NCBI RefSeq assembly: GCF_017876165.1
Contig: NZ_JAGINQ010000001.1
Span: forward strand, 310,001-374,000
Length of the DNA: 64,000 nucleotides
Reading direction: 5' to 3'
DNA from: Azospirillum soli
Lineage (GTDB): Bacteria > Pseudomonadota > Alphaproteobacteria > Azospirillales > Azospirillaceae
How positions within the stretch are numbered: position 1 is the first letter of the stretch; the number at the start of each line of letters is the position of its first letter. A program made the translations under genes and the position numbers. Below, piece by piece: positions 1 to 11,361 of this stretch. Below the pieces are notes generated by a model, which saw only the letters and a list, made by a program, of their open reading frames with translations, was not told where the DNA came from and did not search any database.

Positions 1-2669
<2,669 letters not shown>

Positions 2670-2764
2670 CGGACAACAACGAACAGCCAGCGAAGTTGCA
2701 TAGCGAAGCGTACCATCCACACCTTCGAAGGAAGAATCCCTTTCGGCAGAGGCCCGGCGCTCCG

Positions 2765-3061
2765 CTACCCCACCTTCGCCCGCCGGAAGACTCGCGGCCT
2801 CGGCGCGTAGCGGCCCCGCTGCCGGTTCGCCAGGGTCAGCGCCTCATGCGCGATGCGGCGGCGGTAGTCGCGGTCCACGCGCGAAAACATGGCGAATGCG
2901 GTCTTGATCGCCTCGTTCGACGGGTTGGCCGCCGCCTCGCGCAACGCGTTGCGCAGCATGCGCAGTTCCAGCACACCCTGCACGCAGACGAGATCGACCG
3001 CCTCGGCCAGGATCTCGATCGAGCACAGCGACGCCTCGTCGTCGAGCCGGTACTTCAACAT
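2765..3061 (-). CDS. Small conserved-looking protein of unknown function
   Basis: This 98-residue frame has a balanced, helix-rich composition (DDEASLCSIEILAEAVDL near the N terminus, then many Arg/Ala and a basic tail RGRYAPRPRVFRRAK), unlike the Arg/Pro/Gly-rich noise of false frames here. No membrane segment or signal peptide is seen, and I recognise no family. It starts at an ATG with only a weak AGGTG upstream. It lies 95 bases upstream of the TreS start on the same strand, so it could be read with treS. An overlapping frame at 2844-3194 was rejected as less protein-like. Confidence 0.6.
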   Translation of the reverse strand: MLKYRLDDEASLCSIEILAEAVDLVCVQGVLELRMLRNALREAAANPSNEAIKTAFAMFSRVDRDYRRRIAHEALTLANRQRGRYAPRPRVFRRAKVG

Positions 3062-3229
3062 GCACCTGAAGGTCGAACCAAAACGAAAGGTGGTACCTGT
3101 TTATCGCCGATTTGGGACAAAAACCAGCCTTTCGGCAGAGGCGGTCGCGGTCTCCTTGACTTTCGATATGTGCCCCGTCCAGGTTCGAGGGCAAACCCTT
3201 CCGATCAGGCTGCCGGAGCGCAAGAACCC

Positions 3230-4168
3230 ATGGCCCCGCTTGGCTCCTTCATCATCGTCACCGGCGGGGATTCCCGCTACTGCCCGCTGATCCGGGAGTT
3301 GATCGCCTCGCTGCGCGCCCTAAAACCCGCCTCCCTGAATGCCGCTGGAGAATGCCCGGTCGGTGTGGTGGACGCCGGCCTGACCGACGAGCAGAAGGCA
3401 GAACTGAAGGCGGACGGCGTGAAGGTCGTCACCCCGCCCTGGCCGGTGGACATTCCGGCGCACCGGCTGCGCAACCGCATCCACCTGAAGGCCAACCTCG
3501 CCAAGCTGCACCTGCCGACCTACTTCCCGGGCTACGACACGGTGATCTGGATCGACGCCGACGCCTGGGTGCAGGACTGGGAAGCCATCGAGCTGCTGCG
3601 CCGGGGTGCGGCGACCGGCCGTTTCGCCATCGTCGCCCAGTTCGGCCGCTTCGCCGAGACGGAGCTGCGCCTCAACTGGCTGTTCGGGCCGTTCGCGCGA
3701 GTGCGCTCCATCCTCTACAAGAATGCCAGCCGCGCCGGCCTGACGACGGCGGAATGCCGCGCGCTGGCCACCCGGCCGACGCTGAACGCGGGCGCCTACG
3801 CGCTGAAATCCGACGCCCCACATTGGGAGGCGTTCCAGCGCTGGCAGGCGCGGGTGCTGAAGAAGGGCCGGCTGTTCACCTCCGACCAGCTGGCGATGGC
3901 CGGCGCGGTCTATCTGGACGGGCTGCCCATCGAGCTGCTGCCGGAATGGTGCAACTACATCGGCCCCTGGCGCTTCGATCCGGAAACGAACGAACTGGTC
4001 GAATACTATCTGCCGAACCGCCGCCTGGGCATCGTGCACATGGCCGGCGAGGACGCCATGCGCGCCGACCCGACCGTGCGCCGACCCGTGCTGGACATGA
4101 ACGACCGCGAGCACATGCTGAGCCTGCGCTATCCGGCCTGGGCGCGGCAGGCGGAGAAGGTCGGCTGA
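3230..4168 (+). CDS. GT-A type glycosyltransferase-like protein
   Basis: A 312-residue soluble protein with features of a metal-dependent GT-A glycosyltransferase (the glycosyltransferase-8-like group). It has an N-terminal beta strand and turn (SFIIVTGGDSRY), a DxD-type metal and sugar-nucleotide motif in VIWIDADAW (Asp109 and Asp111), and a late LGIVHMAGE segment. Donor and acceptor cannot be told from sequence. The frame is open further upstream, but the ATG at 3230 has a GGAG nine bases before it and the upstream translation is Arg/Pro-rich noise, so this start was chosen. It sits divergently between the alpha-glucan genes treS and glgE; a role in glucan or cell-surface sugar transfer is only a guess. 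Confidence 0.82.
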   Translation: MAPLGSFIIVTGGDSRYCPLIRELIASLRALKPASLNAAGECPVGVVDAGLTDEQKAELKADGVKVVTPPWPVDIPAHRLRNRIHLKANLAKLHLPTYFPGYDTVIWIDADAWVQDWEAIELLRRGAATGRFAIVAQFGRFAETELRLNWLFGPFARVRSILYKNASRAGLTTAECRALATRPTLNAGAYALKSDAPHWEAFQRWQARVLKKGRLFTSDQLAMAGAVYLDGLPIELLPEWCNYIGPWRFDPETNELVEYYLPNRRLGIVHMAGEDAMRADPTVRRPVLDMNDREHMLSLRYPAWARQAEKVG

Positions 4169-4214
4169 CGCTCGGCGCTGGGGTGCTGTGGGTGCGGCTC
4201 CCCAACCGCGCGCA

Positions 4215-4847
4215 TCAGTTGTTCGGAACGACGATCTTCTTGGCTTCGTAAGGTCTAACGTCACCGCCGGCGCCGCCGCGATGAATTTGGGCTGCCCGCT
4301 TCACGGGGAAACCGACGTCGGGCGCATACCAGTACCAGACATCCCGTTCGAAGCCGCCGCTGGCCTGGTTCCAGCGAATGACGAAAGTATCGAAGACGCC
4401 GGCACGGATCTGAATCCGCTCGGTCCGCTCAACGGTGAAGGTGTTTTCCCACATGCATTTCTGGCAGTCGAGACCGCCGATGCTGGCGTAGGAGACGCTC
4501 TTGCCGACCTGCAACACCAGCTCTCCCAGGGCCTTGGCTCCTTCCTCCAGGTGCCGCTTGCTGGAGGCCCACTGTGCGCGCTCCGGAGCCGGCAGCAAGC
4601 CGTAGATGGTGTTGATTTCCCGGCTGCGAGCCTCGGCCTTGCAGAGCGCGCCTTCGGAGTCCTCGAAGCGAACCTCCCCTTGCGAGGTCGCGAAGATGGT
4701 CCCGTCCTTGGGGCAACGCAGGTGCGACGGCGGAAGCTGCGGCGCAGGCCCGACCACCGTGGCGGTGGCGGATGAACCGCCCGAGCCACTCGTCTGACAA
4801 CCGGCGAGAATAAGGGAAACAACCGCAAGAACGCCGAAACCGCGCAT
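4215..4847 (-). CDS. Putative outer-membrane lipoprotein
   Basis: A 210-residue exported lipoprotein of unknown function. The start at 4847 gives a short basic N terminus, a hydrophobic core (FGVLAVVSLILAG) and a lipobox ending LAGC, with Cys at about residue 17. After it come a Ser/Gly linker and a mostly hydrophilic domain with two Cys in LDCQKCMW and an aromatic stretch VWYWYAPDVG, as in beta-rich lipoproteins. An AAGGATC ribosome site precedes the ATG; an upstream in-frame ATG at 4934 would bury the signal peptide and was rejected. It runs toward the glycosyltransferase gene and ends 46 bases after that gene's stop on the opposite strand. Confidence 0.8.
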   Translation of the reverse strand: MRGFGVLAVVSLILAGCQTSGSGGSSATATVVGPAPQLPPSHLRCPKDGTIFATSQGEVRFEDSEGALCKAEARSREINTIYGLLPAPERAQWASSKRHLEEGAKALGELVLQVGKSVSYASIGGLDCQKCMWENTFTVERTERIQIRAGVFDTFVIRWNQASGGFERDVWYWYAPDVGFPVKRAAQIHRGGAGGDVRPYEAKKIVVPNN

Positions 4848-5161
4848 GATGATCCTTGATGAAAAGGCGGAGAGTATTGGTTTTGTGGAAAGACGATCCA
4901 GAGAAACGCCCGCTGGCCTTTCCTGCGCGATCATCCCCGCACTTCGCCCGTCAAGGCGCGCGCACCCAATGGTTCGGGGCCTGACCTGCGGGGCTGGATA
5001 GTCTCATAGGAATTGGGGGGCAATGAAGAAGAAAAGTTGTTTTTTGCTCGTTTGCTTGCCCAATGGCTGCGCCGACGAGCAAGTTCCCTTCACACCATGA
5101 GATGGCGCCGGCTGCATGTGGATTCCCTCTCCCCCGGAGGGGAGAGGGAGAAAATGCCCGC
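4848..5161. other. Intergenic region between glgE and the lipoprotein gene
   Basis: A 314-base stretch with no convincing gene. It holds one C/G palindrome (listed separately at 5125-5148), an AT-richer patch around 5035-5050 and otherwise nothing recognisable. Part of it must carry the promoter of the lipoprotein gene. Confidence 0.6.
5125..5148. repeat. Short palindromic C/G repeat
   Basis: Perfect 10-base arms CCCTCTCCCC and GGGGAGAGGG around a four-base loop CGGA, 14 bases past the glgE stop. There is no T-run on the minus-strand side, so it is a REP-like element rather than a typical intrinsic terminator. It is similar in composition, though not identical, to the longer elements at 15151, 16116 and 32631. 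Confidence 0.7.
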
Positions 5162-8100
5162 TCACGCCCCCGGTGGCTTGATACGCCAGATGGCGGCGGG
5201 ATTCTGCTGCGGGTCGAGCCAGACGTGCTGGAACTTGCCGATCCAGGTGAAGCGGTGGCCGCTGAACAGATCCTCCACCTGGACGTGGGCGCCGTCGGGC
5301 AAGCCAAGCTCCCACAGCGGAACCTCGATGGTGCCGCCGTGGCCGTTGTGCGGGTCGAGGTTCACGGCGATCAGGATGATGTTGTCCTTCGCCTCCGTCA
5401 TCTTGCCGTAGAGCAGGATGTTGTCGTCGAAAGCGTTGTAGAAGCGCAGGTTCGTAAAGCGATGCAGCGCCGGGTTCTCGCGGCGGATTTCGTTCAGCTT
5501 GGTGATGTACTCGACGATGTTGCCGGGCTTGTTCCAGTCCCAGTGCCGGACCTCGTACTTTTCGGAGTGGTTGTACTCTTCCTTGCCGGGGTACGGGTCG
5601 GCCTCGCACACGAAGTAGGGGGTGTAGAGGCCGTAGGTGCTGGACAGCGTCGCCGCCAGCACCGCGCGCATCATGTGCGCGGGCCGCCCGCCGTGGACCA
5701 GGATCGGCGGCAGGATGTCCGGCGTGTTGGCGAAGAAGTTGGGCTGCATGTAGTCCTTGGACTCGCCCTGGGTCAGCTCCGTCAGGTACTCGGTCAACTC
5801 CGCCTTGGTGTTGCGCCAGGTAAAGTAGCTGTAGGACTGCGTGAAGCCGATCTTGGCGAGGCGGCGCATCAGCTTCGGCCGGGTGAAGGCCTCGGCCAGG
5901 AAAAGGGCGTCGGGGTAGCGGTCCTGCACCTCGCGGATCATCCATTCCCAGAAGGGGAAAGGCTTGGTGTGCGGGTTGTCGACGCGGAAAATGCGGACAC
6001 CCTCGTCACACCAGAACAGGACGACATCGCGCAGCGCGTACCACAAATCCGGGTAGGATTCGCGGTAGAAGCTGACGTTGACGATGTCCTGGTACTTCTT
6101 CGGCGGGTTCTCGGCGTAGCGGATCGTGCCGTCCGGGCGCCAGTAGAACCACTGCGGATGCTCCTTGATCCACGGGTGGTCGGGGGAGCATTGCACGGCG
6201 AAGTCCAGCGCGATTTCGATGCCGTGGCGTTTGGCCTCCTTCACGAGGCGGCGGAATCCGTCGAAGTCGCCGATCATCGGGTCGATGTCGGTGTGCCCGC
6301 CCTCGTCGGCACCGATGGCGTAAGGCACGCCGGGATCGTCCGGGCCGGGGTTCAGCGTGTTGTTCCGGCCCTTGCGGAAGCTGCGGCCGATGGGGTGGAT
6401 CGGCGGGAAGTACAGAACGTCGAAGCCCATGTCCCGGATGAAGGGCAGCATGTTCGACACATCGTCGAAGGTGCCCGGCCGCGACGGGTCGGGCGAGGCG
6501 GAGCGCGGGAAGATCTCGAACCACGCGGAATAGCGGGCGGCGGTGCGGTCCACATAGACCTCAAGCTCGCAGCCGTAGCGGGAGAGATACTGGCGCTCCC
6601 CGTACTTGTGCATGATCTGCCGTGGCTCGTCGGACAGGGCGTAGTCGGTCAGGTCCTTGCCCTGGAGGGTGTTCATCCGCTCGACCACGCGTTCCAGCGC
6701 GGCGCGGCCCTCGCCCTCGTTCATGCCCACGGCGTGTTCGACGAAGCGGCGGCCCTCGACCAGTTCGAGGCTGACGTCCAGGCCGGCGTCGAACTTCTTC
6801 TTGAAGTCGGCGCGCCAGCTTTCCCACACGTCGCGCCACGCCAGCACGGTGTAGACGTAGCGGGTGTTGCGGGTCAGCGGCACCTTGCCGACCCAGCGGT
6901 CGTTCTCGAAGAGGGTCATGGGGACTTCGCGCCACGCCTCCTCGTCCACCGGGCGGTAGGTGACGACGGCGGACAGGACGAAGGTGCCGTCGGTGTAGAT
7001 GTCCGCCCACACGTCCATCAGGTCGCCGACCACCCGCTTGACCGGGAAGCGGCCGGAATCGATCTCCGGATAGACGTTCTCGATGGTCACGCGGCGGGCG
7101 GCCAATTCGTCCATCCAAGCGCGGGAGTCCTTGTCGTGCTGCGGCCCCTGCTCGCCTAAGTGGTTCAGCTCGATGGGCCGGCGCTGCTGCTGGCGGGCGC
7201 GGAAGACGCGCAGCTCCAGCGGGCGCAGGCGGATGGTCTGGCCGGGGTCGAAGGGCAGCGGTTCGGCCTCCGGCGTCACGTCCTCGAAGTCGCTGAAGGT
7301 GCCGCCGGTCTCCGCCAGCAGCGGGCCGGGGTCGATGGGGTGCGGCTGGCCCTCGTCGGGATTGATGACCATCACGGCGCAGCCCTCCCCCGCCCCGTTG
7401 GCCCAGCCATCGGTGCTGCGGATCAGGCCAACGACCGGGTTGTGGGGCGAGGTGACGCGGCGCTGCGGCCCCTCGACGTTCAGGGCCGGCGTCTCCGCCT
7501 TCATGGCGTTGACCTTGCCGATGAAGCCGGTGAGGTCGAGCTTCGGCTGCTCCCAGTCCTCGGGCGTGGTGTTGACCACGTCGAGCTTGCGGGTGAAGCC
7601 GTATTCGAAGCCGACCGGCATCATGACGCCGGTCGAGAAGCTGGCCGTGAACAGGTAGTGCATCTTCAGGTGCCGGGCCAGACGCTCGGTGTCCTGGCTG
7701 CCGACCTCGGCCGCGAGACGGTCGGTGTCATGGCTTTCCGGAAAGGCGATGCTGGGGGCGATCCAGCGGTATTCCTCATACTGGTCCAGCAGCCAGTCGG
7801 CCTTGAAGTCCCACCATTTGGCGGAGTTGAACAGGAAGTCGAAGCCGGCACCGCACAGGTCGCGGACCTGCTCCACCGTGCAGCCCAGCGTCTCGGCGAA
7901 GAACTTGACCTCCGGATCGACCTCGCGGGAGCGGTCGATCAGCGTCTTCCAGATCTCCGCCGGGATCTGGTAGGCGGCGTCGCAGCGGAAGCCCTTCACG
8001 CCCAGCCCGATGCAGTGGCGCAGGTAATGGGTCCAATAGTCGATCAGTCCCGCCCGCGCCTCCGCCTTGTCGTAGTCGAGCATGGCGAGGTCGCCCCACA

Positions 8101-8509
8101 CCGTGACCAGCGACGGGTCCACCGGGTCCACGGCGCGCGGGCTGTAAAGCTCCCCATTGCCGTCGCGCCGGTACCAGTCCGGATGCTCCCCGGCCAGCAG
8201 CGCGTCCTTGGAGGTGTGGTTGATGACGAGGTCCAGCATGACCGACTGGCCGTGCCGCCGCGCCTCGGCGATGAAGCCGCGCAGCAGCTCGTCCGGGTGC
8301 TCCGGCGCGCCGCCCTGAAGGCGGTCGTGCAGCCGGTAATAGTCCTTCACGGCGTAGAGGCTGCCGGAGAAGCCGGGGTAATGGATCGGGTTCAGGAACA
8401 CCCAGTCGAACCCCATGCCCTGGATGCGCGGCAGGTGTCCGGCCCAGTCGCGCACCGGACCGATCAGGGTGGGAAACAGGTTGTAGATGCGCGGTCCGGC
8501 GGTGGCCAT
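5162..8509 (-). CDS. glgE: Alpha-1,4-glucan:maltose-1-phosphate maltosyltransferase with extra N-terminal GH13 domain
   Basis: GlgE transfers maltosyl units from maltose-1-phosphate to growing alpha-1,4-glucan. This 1115-residue protein is far longer than the usual 650-700. Residues about 455-1115 are GlgE: the N-terminal module starts at RRVTIENVYPEID (about 473), the nucleophile is Asp844 (FRVDNPH), the acid Glu873 (FLAEAFT), and the third carboxylate Asp931 (NTPDIL). Residues 1-440 form a second complete alpha-amylase-type domain with its own triad: Asp177 (FRCDAA), Glu206 (FFAETLG) and Asp261 (PESHDTD). Both domains therefore look catalytically competent. The ATG at 8509 is the first good start. 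Together with treS-maltokinase at 1-2669 it indicates the trehalose-to-glucan route. The branching enzyme GlgB is not in the window. Confidence 0.93.
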   Translation of the reverse strand: MATAGPRIYNLFPTLIGPVRDWAGHLPRIQGMGFDWVFLNPIHYPGFSGSLYAVKDYYRLHDRLQGGAPEHPDELLRGFIAEARRHGQSVMLDLVINHTSKDALLAGEHPDWYRRDGNGELYSPRAVDPVDPSLVTVWGDLAMLDYDKAEARAGLIDYWTHYLRHCIGLGVKGFRCDAAYQIPAEIWKTLIDRSREVDPEVKFFAETLGCTVEQVRDLCGAGFDFLFNSAKWWDFKADWLLDQYEEYRWIAPSIAFPESHDTDRLAAEVGSQDTERLARHLKMHYLFTASFSTGVMMPVGFEYGFTRKLDVVNTTPEDWEQPKLDLTGFIGKVNAMKAETPALNVEGPQRRVTSPHNPVVGLIRSTDGWANGAGEGCAVMVINPDEGQPHPIDPGPLLAETGGTFSDFEDVTPEAEPLPFDPGQTIRLRPLELRVFRARQQQRRPIELNHLGEQGPQHDKDSRAWMDELAARRVTIENVYPEIDSGRFPVKRVVGDLMDVWADIYTDGTFVLSAVVTYRPVDEEAWREVPMTLFENDRWVGKVPLTRNTRYVYTVLAWRDVWESWRADFKKKFDAGLDVSLELVEGRRFVEHAVGMNEGEGRAALERVVERMNTLQGKDLTDYALSDEPRQIMHKYGERQYLSRYGCELEVYVDRTAARYSAWFEIFPRSASPDPSRPGTFDDVSNMLPFIRDMGFDVLYFPPIHPIGRSFRKGRNNTLNPGPDDPGVPYAIGADEGGHTDIDPMIGDFDGFRRLVKEAKRHGIEIALDFAVQCSPDHPWIKEHPQWFYWRPDGTIRYAENPPKKYQDIVNVSFYRESYPDLWYALRDVVLFWCDEGVRIFRVDNPHTKPFPFWEWMIREVQDRYPDALFLAEAFTRPKLMRRLAKIGFTQSYSYFTWRNTKAELTEYLTELTQGESKDYMQPNFFANTPDILPPILVHGGRPAHMMRAVLAATLSSTYGLYTPYFVCEADPYPGKEEYNHSEKYEVRHWDWNKPGNIVEYITKLNEIRRENPALHRFTNLRFYNAFDDNILLYGKMTEAKDNIILIAVNLDPHNGHGGTIEVPLWELGLPDGAHVQVEDLFSGHRFTWIGKFQHVWLDPQQNPAAIWRIKPPGA

Positions 8510-8655
8510 CGGGGCTCCTCATGGGTCGGCTGCGGCGCGCGACGCCTTGGCCGGTTGACAACCCAGGGGGCGCAACGGAGGCTCGGCGGGGCGCACGCGC
8601 TCAACCCCAGGACGGCGCGAAGGTTCCGCGACCGCAAAATTGTGGAAGGACCAGC

Positions 8656-9489
8656 ATGGCCAACGGCAACGGCAAGATTCGCCTCGACAAGCTCGACATG
8701 AAGGCGGCGCACTTCGACAGCAAGGAGGAGTACGAGCGCCGACTCGGCAAGCTCCAGAAGGAGCTGCTGCGCATCCAGCAGACCTACTGGCACGAGAAGC
8801 GCCGGGCGATCATCGTGTTCGAAGGCTGGGACGCCGCCGGCAAGGGCGGCTGCATCCGCCGCCTGACCGAGCCGCTCGACCCGCGCGGCTTCCACGTCTG
8901 GCCGATCGGCGCCCCGTCGCGGGACGAGCAGGGCAAGCACTACCTCTATCGCTTCTGGACCCGCCTGCCCGCCCCCGGCTCCTTCGCCATCTTCGACCGT
9001 TCCTGGTACGGCCGGGTGCTGGTGGAGCGGGTCGAGGGCTTCGCGTCCAAGGACGAATGGAAGCGCGCCTACGATGAGATCAACCAGTTCGAGAAGATGC
9101 TGACCGACGACGGGGCGCGCATCATCAAGATCTTCATGCACATCTCGCCGGAGGAGCAGCTGGAACGCTTCCGCGAGCGGCTGTCCAACCCCTACAAGCG
9201 CTGGAAGCTGACCGAGGAAGACCTGCGCAACCGGGCCCGCTGGGACGACTACGTCAAGGCCATCGAGGGCATGTTCGACAAGACCTCCACCGAGAACGCC
9301 CCGTGGCAGGCGGTCGAGGCGAACTCCAAATGGTACGCCCGCCTGCGGGTGCTGGAGATCGTGACCGAGGCTTTGAAGAAGGACGTCAACGTGGCCCCGC
9401 CGCCGGTGGACATCTCCGTCGCCAAGATCGCCGCCGAGGTGCTGGGCATCCACATGCAGATGGAGACCGACGCTCAGTCGCCGCCGTAA
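8656..9489 (+). CDS. ppk2: Polyphosphate kinase 2 family protein
   Basis: PPK2 enzymes move phosphate between polyphosphate and nucleoside mono- or diphosphates. This 277-residue cytoplasmic protein has the family Walker A (EGWDAAGKGG), the lid and Walker B-like stretch IFDRSWYGR, and the NPYKRWKLTEED segment. Its size fits a single-domain PPK2; whether it prefers GDP, ADP or AMP cannot be told. The ATG at 8656 follows a GGAAGG site, so the upstream in-frame codons from 8521 are not needed. It is divergent from glgE, and its last 16 bases overlap the end of the ClC gene on the other strand. Confidence 0.92.
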   Translation: MANGNGKIRLDKLDMKAAHFDSKEEYERRLGKLQKELLRIQQTYWHEKRRAIIVFEGWDAAGKGGCIRRLTEPLDPRGFHVWPIGAPSRDEQGKHYLYRFWTRLPAPGSFAIFDRSWYGRVLVERVEGFASKDEWKRAYDEINQFEKMLTDDGARIIKIFMHISPEEQLERFRERLSNPYKRWKLTEEDLRNRARWDDYVKAIEGMFDKTSTENAPWQAVEANSKWYARLRVLEIVTEALKKDVNVAPPPVDISVAKIAAEVLGIHMQMETDAQSPP

Positions 9490-11303
9490 AGGCCGCGCTC
9501 GCCCAGTTCTTCGCCACGGCGGCGTTCAAGCTCCTGGCTGTAGCGGCGCAGGGCGTAGGCTTCGGTGACGTAGCCGACGATGCGCCGGTCGCCGCGCGCG
9601 GTCAGGACGGGCAAAGCCTCCACCTCCGCGCCGCAGAAGCGGTTCAGCACGGTCCGCACGTCGTCGCCCGGCAGCAGGAAGCTGCCGGCGTGGCGGGCCA
9701 GTTCGCCCACCGGCCGGTCGGCACCGTCCTCGCCCTGCGTCGGGTCGTGGATCAGGTCCATGTCGATCAGCCCGCCGTAGTGGCCGTTGCCGTCCACCAC
9801 ATAGACCATCTTGGCGGAACCCAGGGGATAGAGCCGGCGCAGCGTCTCCACCGTCTGGGTGTTCAGGATCGTCTTGGCGTCGGCGCGCATCAGACGCAGC
9901 GCCGTCAGTTCCGAGACCCAGCCGATGTCGTAGGCACCCCGGATCGGCACGCCGCGCAGGTGGAAACGCCACGTGGCGAAGGAGTAGCCGAAGAACTGCC
10001 GGACGATGGTGGTGGAGACCGCCACGCCGATCAGCACGCCGGACGCCGCCCAGAAATCCTGCGTCGATTCCAGCACTAGCAGCACCATGGTCACCGGCGC
10101 CCCGATGATGCCGGCAGCCACCGCGCCCATGCCCACGAGGACCAGCAGATTCCGGTCCACCCCGAACTCCGGCAGCAGGCCGCCGGCAAGGGCCGAGAGC
10201 AGGCCGGCGAAGACGCCGCCCAGCAGCAGGGAGGCGCTGAACAGCCCGCCCCGGAAGCCGGAACCCAGCGACACGGCCGAGGCCGCGACCTTCGCCGCCA
10301 GCACGGTCGCCAGCAGCGCCGCACCGCCGGTGAGGGAGGCCGGCACGGTGTCGGGGCTGGCCGCCCCCATCACCTGCGGCACGACCAGCGCCAACAGGCC
10401 GACGCAGAGCCCGCCCAGCGCCGGATGCAGCCAGACCGGAACGGGCAGCGCGCGGAAGGCACGCTCGGCCACCGTGACCGCCTGCATGGCGGCGATGCTG
10501 AGCCAGCCGGCCAGGAAACCCAGGGCTCCGCAGGCGGCGTAGTCCCAGCCCTCGATCTGGACCGGGCGGTCGAACAGCAAGGGGATGCCGGGGTCGGCCA
10601 GCCAATTGGCCACCGCCACGGCGGCGACCGAGGCCGCGCCGATGGGGGCCAGCGTGGCGATGGTGTAGCCGCCCAGCACCAATTCGAAGGCGTAGAAGGC
10701 CCCGGCAAGAGGAGCGCCGTAGGCCGCCGCGATGGCCGCCGCCGCCCCGCAGCCGACCAGCGTGCGCAGATCCGCCCGGCGCAGCCGCAAATGCTGGCCG
10801 AGCGCCGAGGCGATGCTGGATCCGGCCTGGGTGTAGGCGGCCTCCATCCCCACCGAAGCGCCGGAGCCGTTGGACAGCATGGTGGCAAGCGTCAGGCGCA
10901 GACTGTCGATCAACGACATCTTGCCGCCGTAGAGCGCGTTCGCCTCGATGGGATCCACAATGTCGTTGGGGCGCCAGCGGCGGACCAGCTTGACCAGCAG
11001 ACCGAGCACCAGCCCGCCGAGGACGGGAATCGCCAGCACGCGCCACCAGGGGTCGCCGACCACGGCTTGGCCGAGCTGCTCGCCTTCGGGCAGGGCGAAG
11101 GCGGTGGCCTGCGCCCAGACCACGACCTCGTGCAGCAGGGCCACGGCCAAGCCGACGCCCGACCCGATCACCCCCGACAGGAGCACGAGACCGAGCGGGC
11201 TGTCGCGCAGCATCCGCCGGGCCTGCGCCCCCGCAGGCCGCTCGGCGGCCGTGGCGCACGTGGGGTTCACGGCGCCTCTGATACCCGTCACATCGTCCGG
11301 CAT
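9474..11303 (-). CDS. ClC-family chloride channel/antiporter with C-terminal CBS domains
   Basis: A 609-residue integral membrane protein of the ClC family, which moves chloride or exchanges it for protons. After an approximately 35-residue cytoplasmic lead, membrane helices start at LGLVLLSGVIGSGVG. Family pore segments are visible: NGSGASVGMEAAYTQ (the GREGP-region equivalent, here with Met-Glu-Ala) and GSGFRGGLFSASL (the GGxFxP-region equivalent). The last 150 residues hold a CBS pair, with TQTVETLRRLYPLGS and a second repeat near GDDVRTVLNRF, which usually bind adenine nucleotides. An in-frame ATG 30 codons in is an alternative start. It converges with ppk2 with a 16-base overlap. Channel versus antiporter is not decided here. 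Confidence 0.9.
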   Translation of the reverse strand: MPDDVTGIRGAVNPTCATAAERPAGAQARRMLRDSPLGLVLLSGVIGSGVGLAVALLHEVVVWAQATAFALPEGEQLGQAVVGDPWWRVLAIPVLGGLVLGLLVKLVRRWRPNDIVDPIEANALYGGKMSLIDSLRLTLATMLSNGSGASVGMEAAYTQAGSSIASALGQHLRLRRADLRTLVGCGAAAAIAAAYGAPLAGAFYAFELVLGGYTIATLAPIGAASVAAVAVANWLADPGIPLLFDRPVQIEGWDYAACGALGFLAGWLSIAAMQAVTVAERAFRALPVPVWLHPALGGLCVGLLALVVPQVMGAASPDTVPASLTGGAALLATVLAAKVAASAVSLGSGFRGGLFSASLLLGGVFAGLLSALAGGLLPEFGVDRNLLVLVGMGAVAAGIIGAPVTMVLLVLESTQDFWAASGVLIGVAVSTTIVRQFFGYSFATWRFHLRGVPIRGAYDIGWVSELTALRLMRADAKTILNTQTVETLRRLYPLGSAKMVYVVDGNGHYGGLIDMDLIHDPTQGEDGADRPVGELARHAGSFLLPGDDVRTVLNRFCGAEVEALPVLTARGDRRIVGYVTEAYALRRYSQELERRRGEELGERGLYGGD

Positions 11304-11361
11304 GACGGGAAAACCGGTCCGCGCGCCGGTCGGTTCCAGCGCGCGGGGTATGCTTTACCCG

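Noticed and set aside
2844-3194. Second minus-strand frame over the small conserved protein
   Set aside because: Arg-rich and repetitive; the 2765-3061 frame is more protein-like.
2696-3229. Upstream extension of the glycosyltransferase frame
   Set aside because: No protein-like composition; a ribosome site precedes the ATG at 3230.
5063-7159. 698-codon plus-strand frame opposite glgE
   Set aside because: Low-complexity Val/Ala/Arg/Gly composition and full overlap with the catalytic GlgE sequence.
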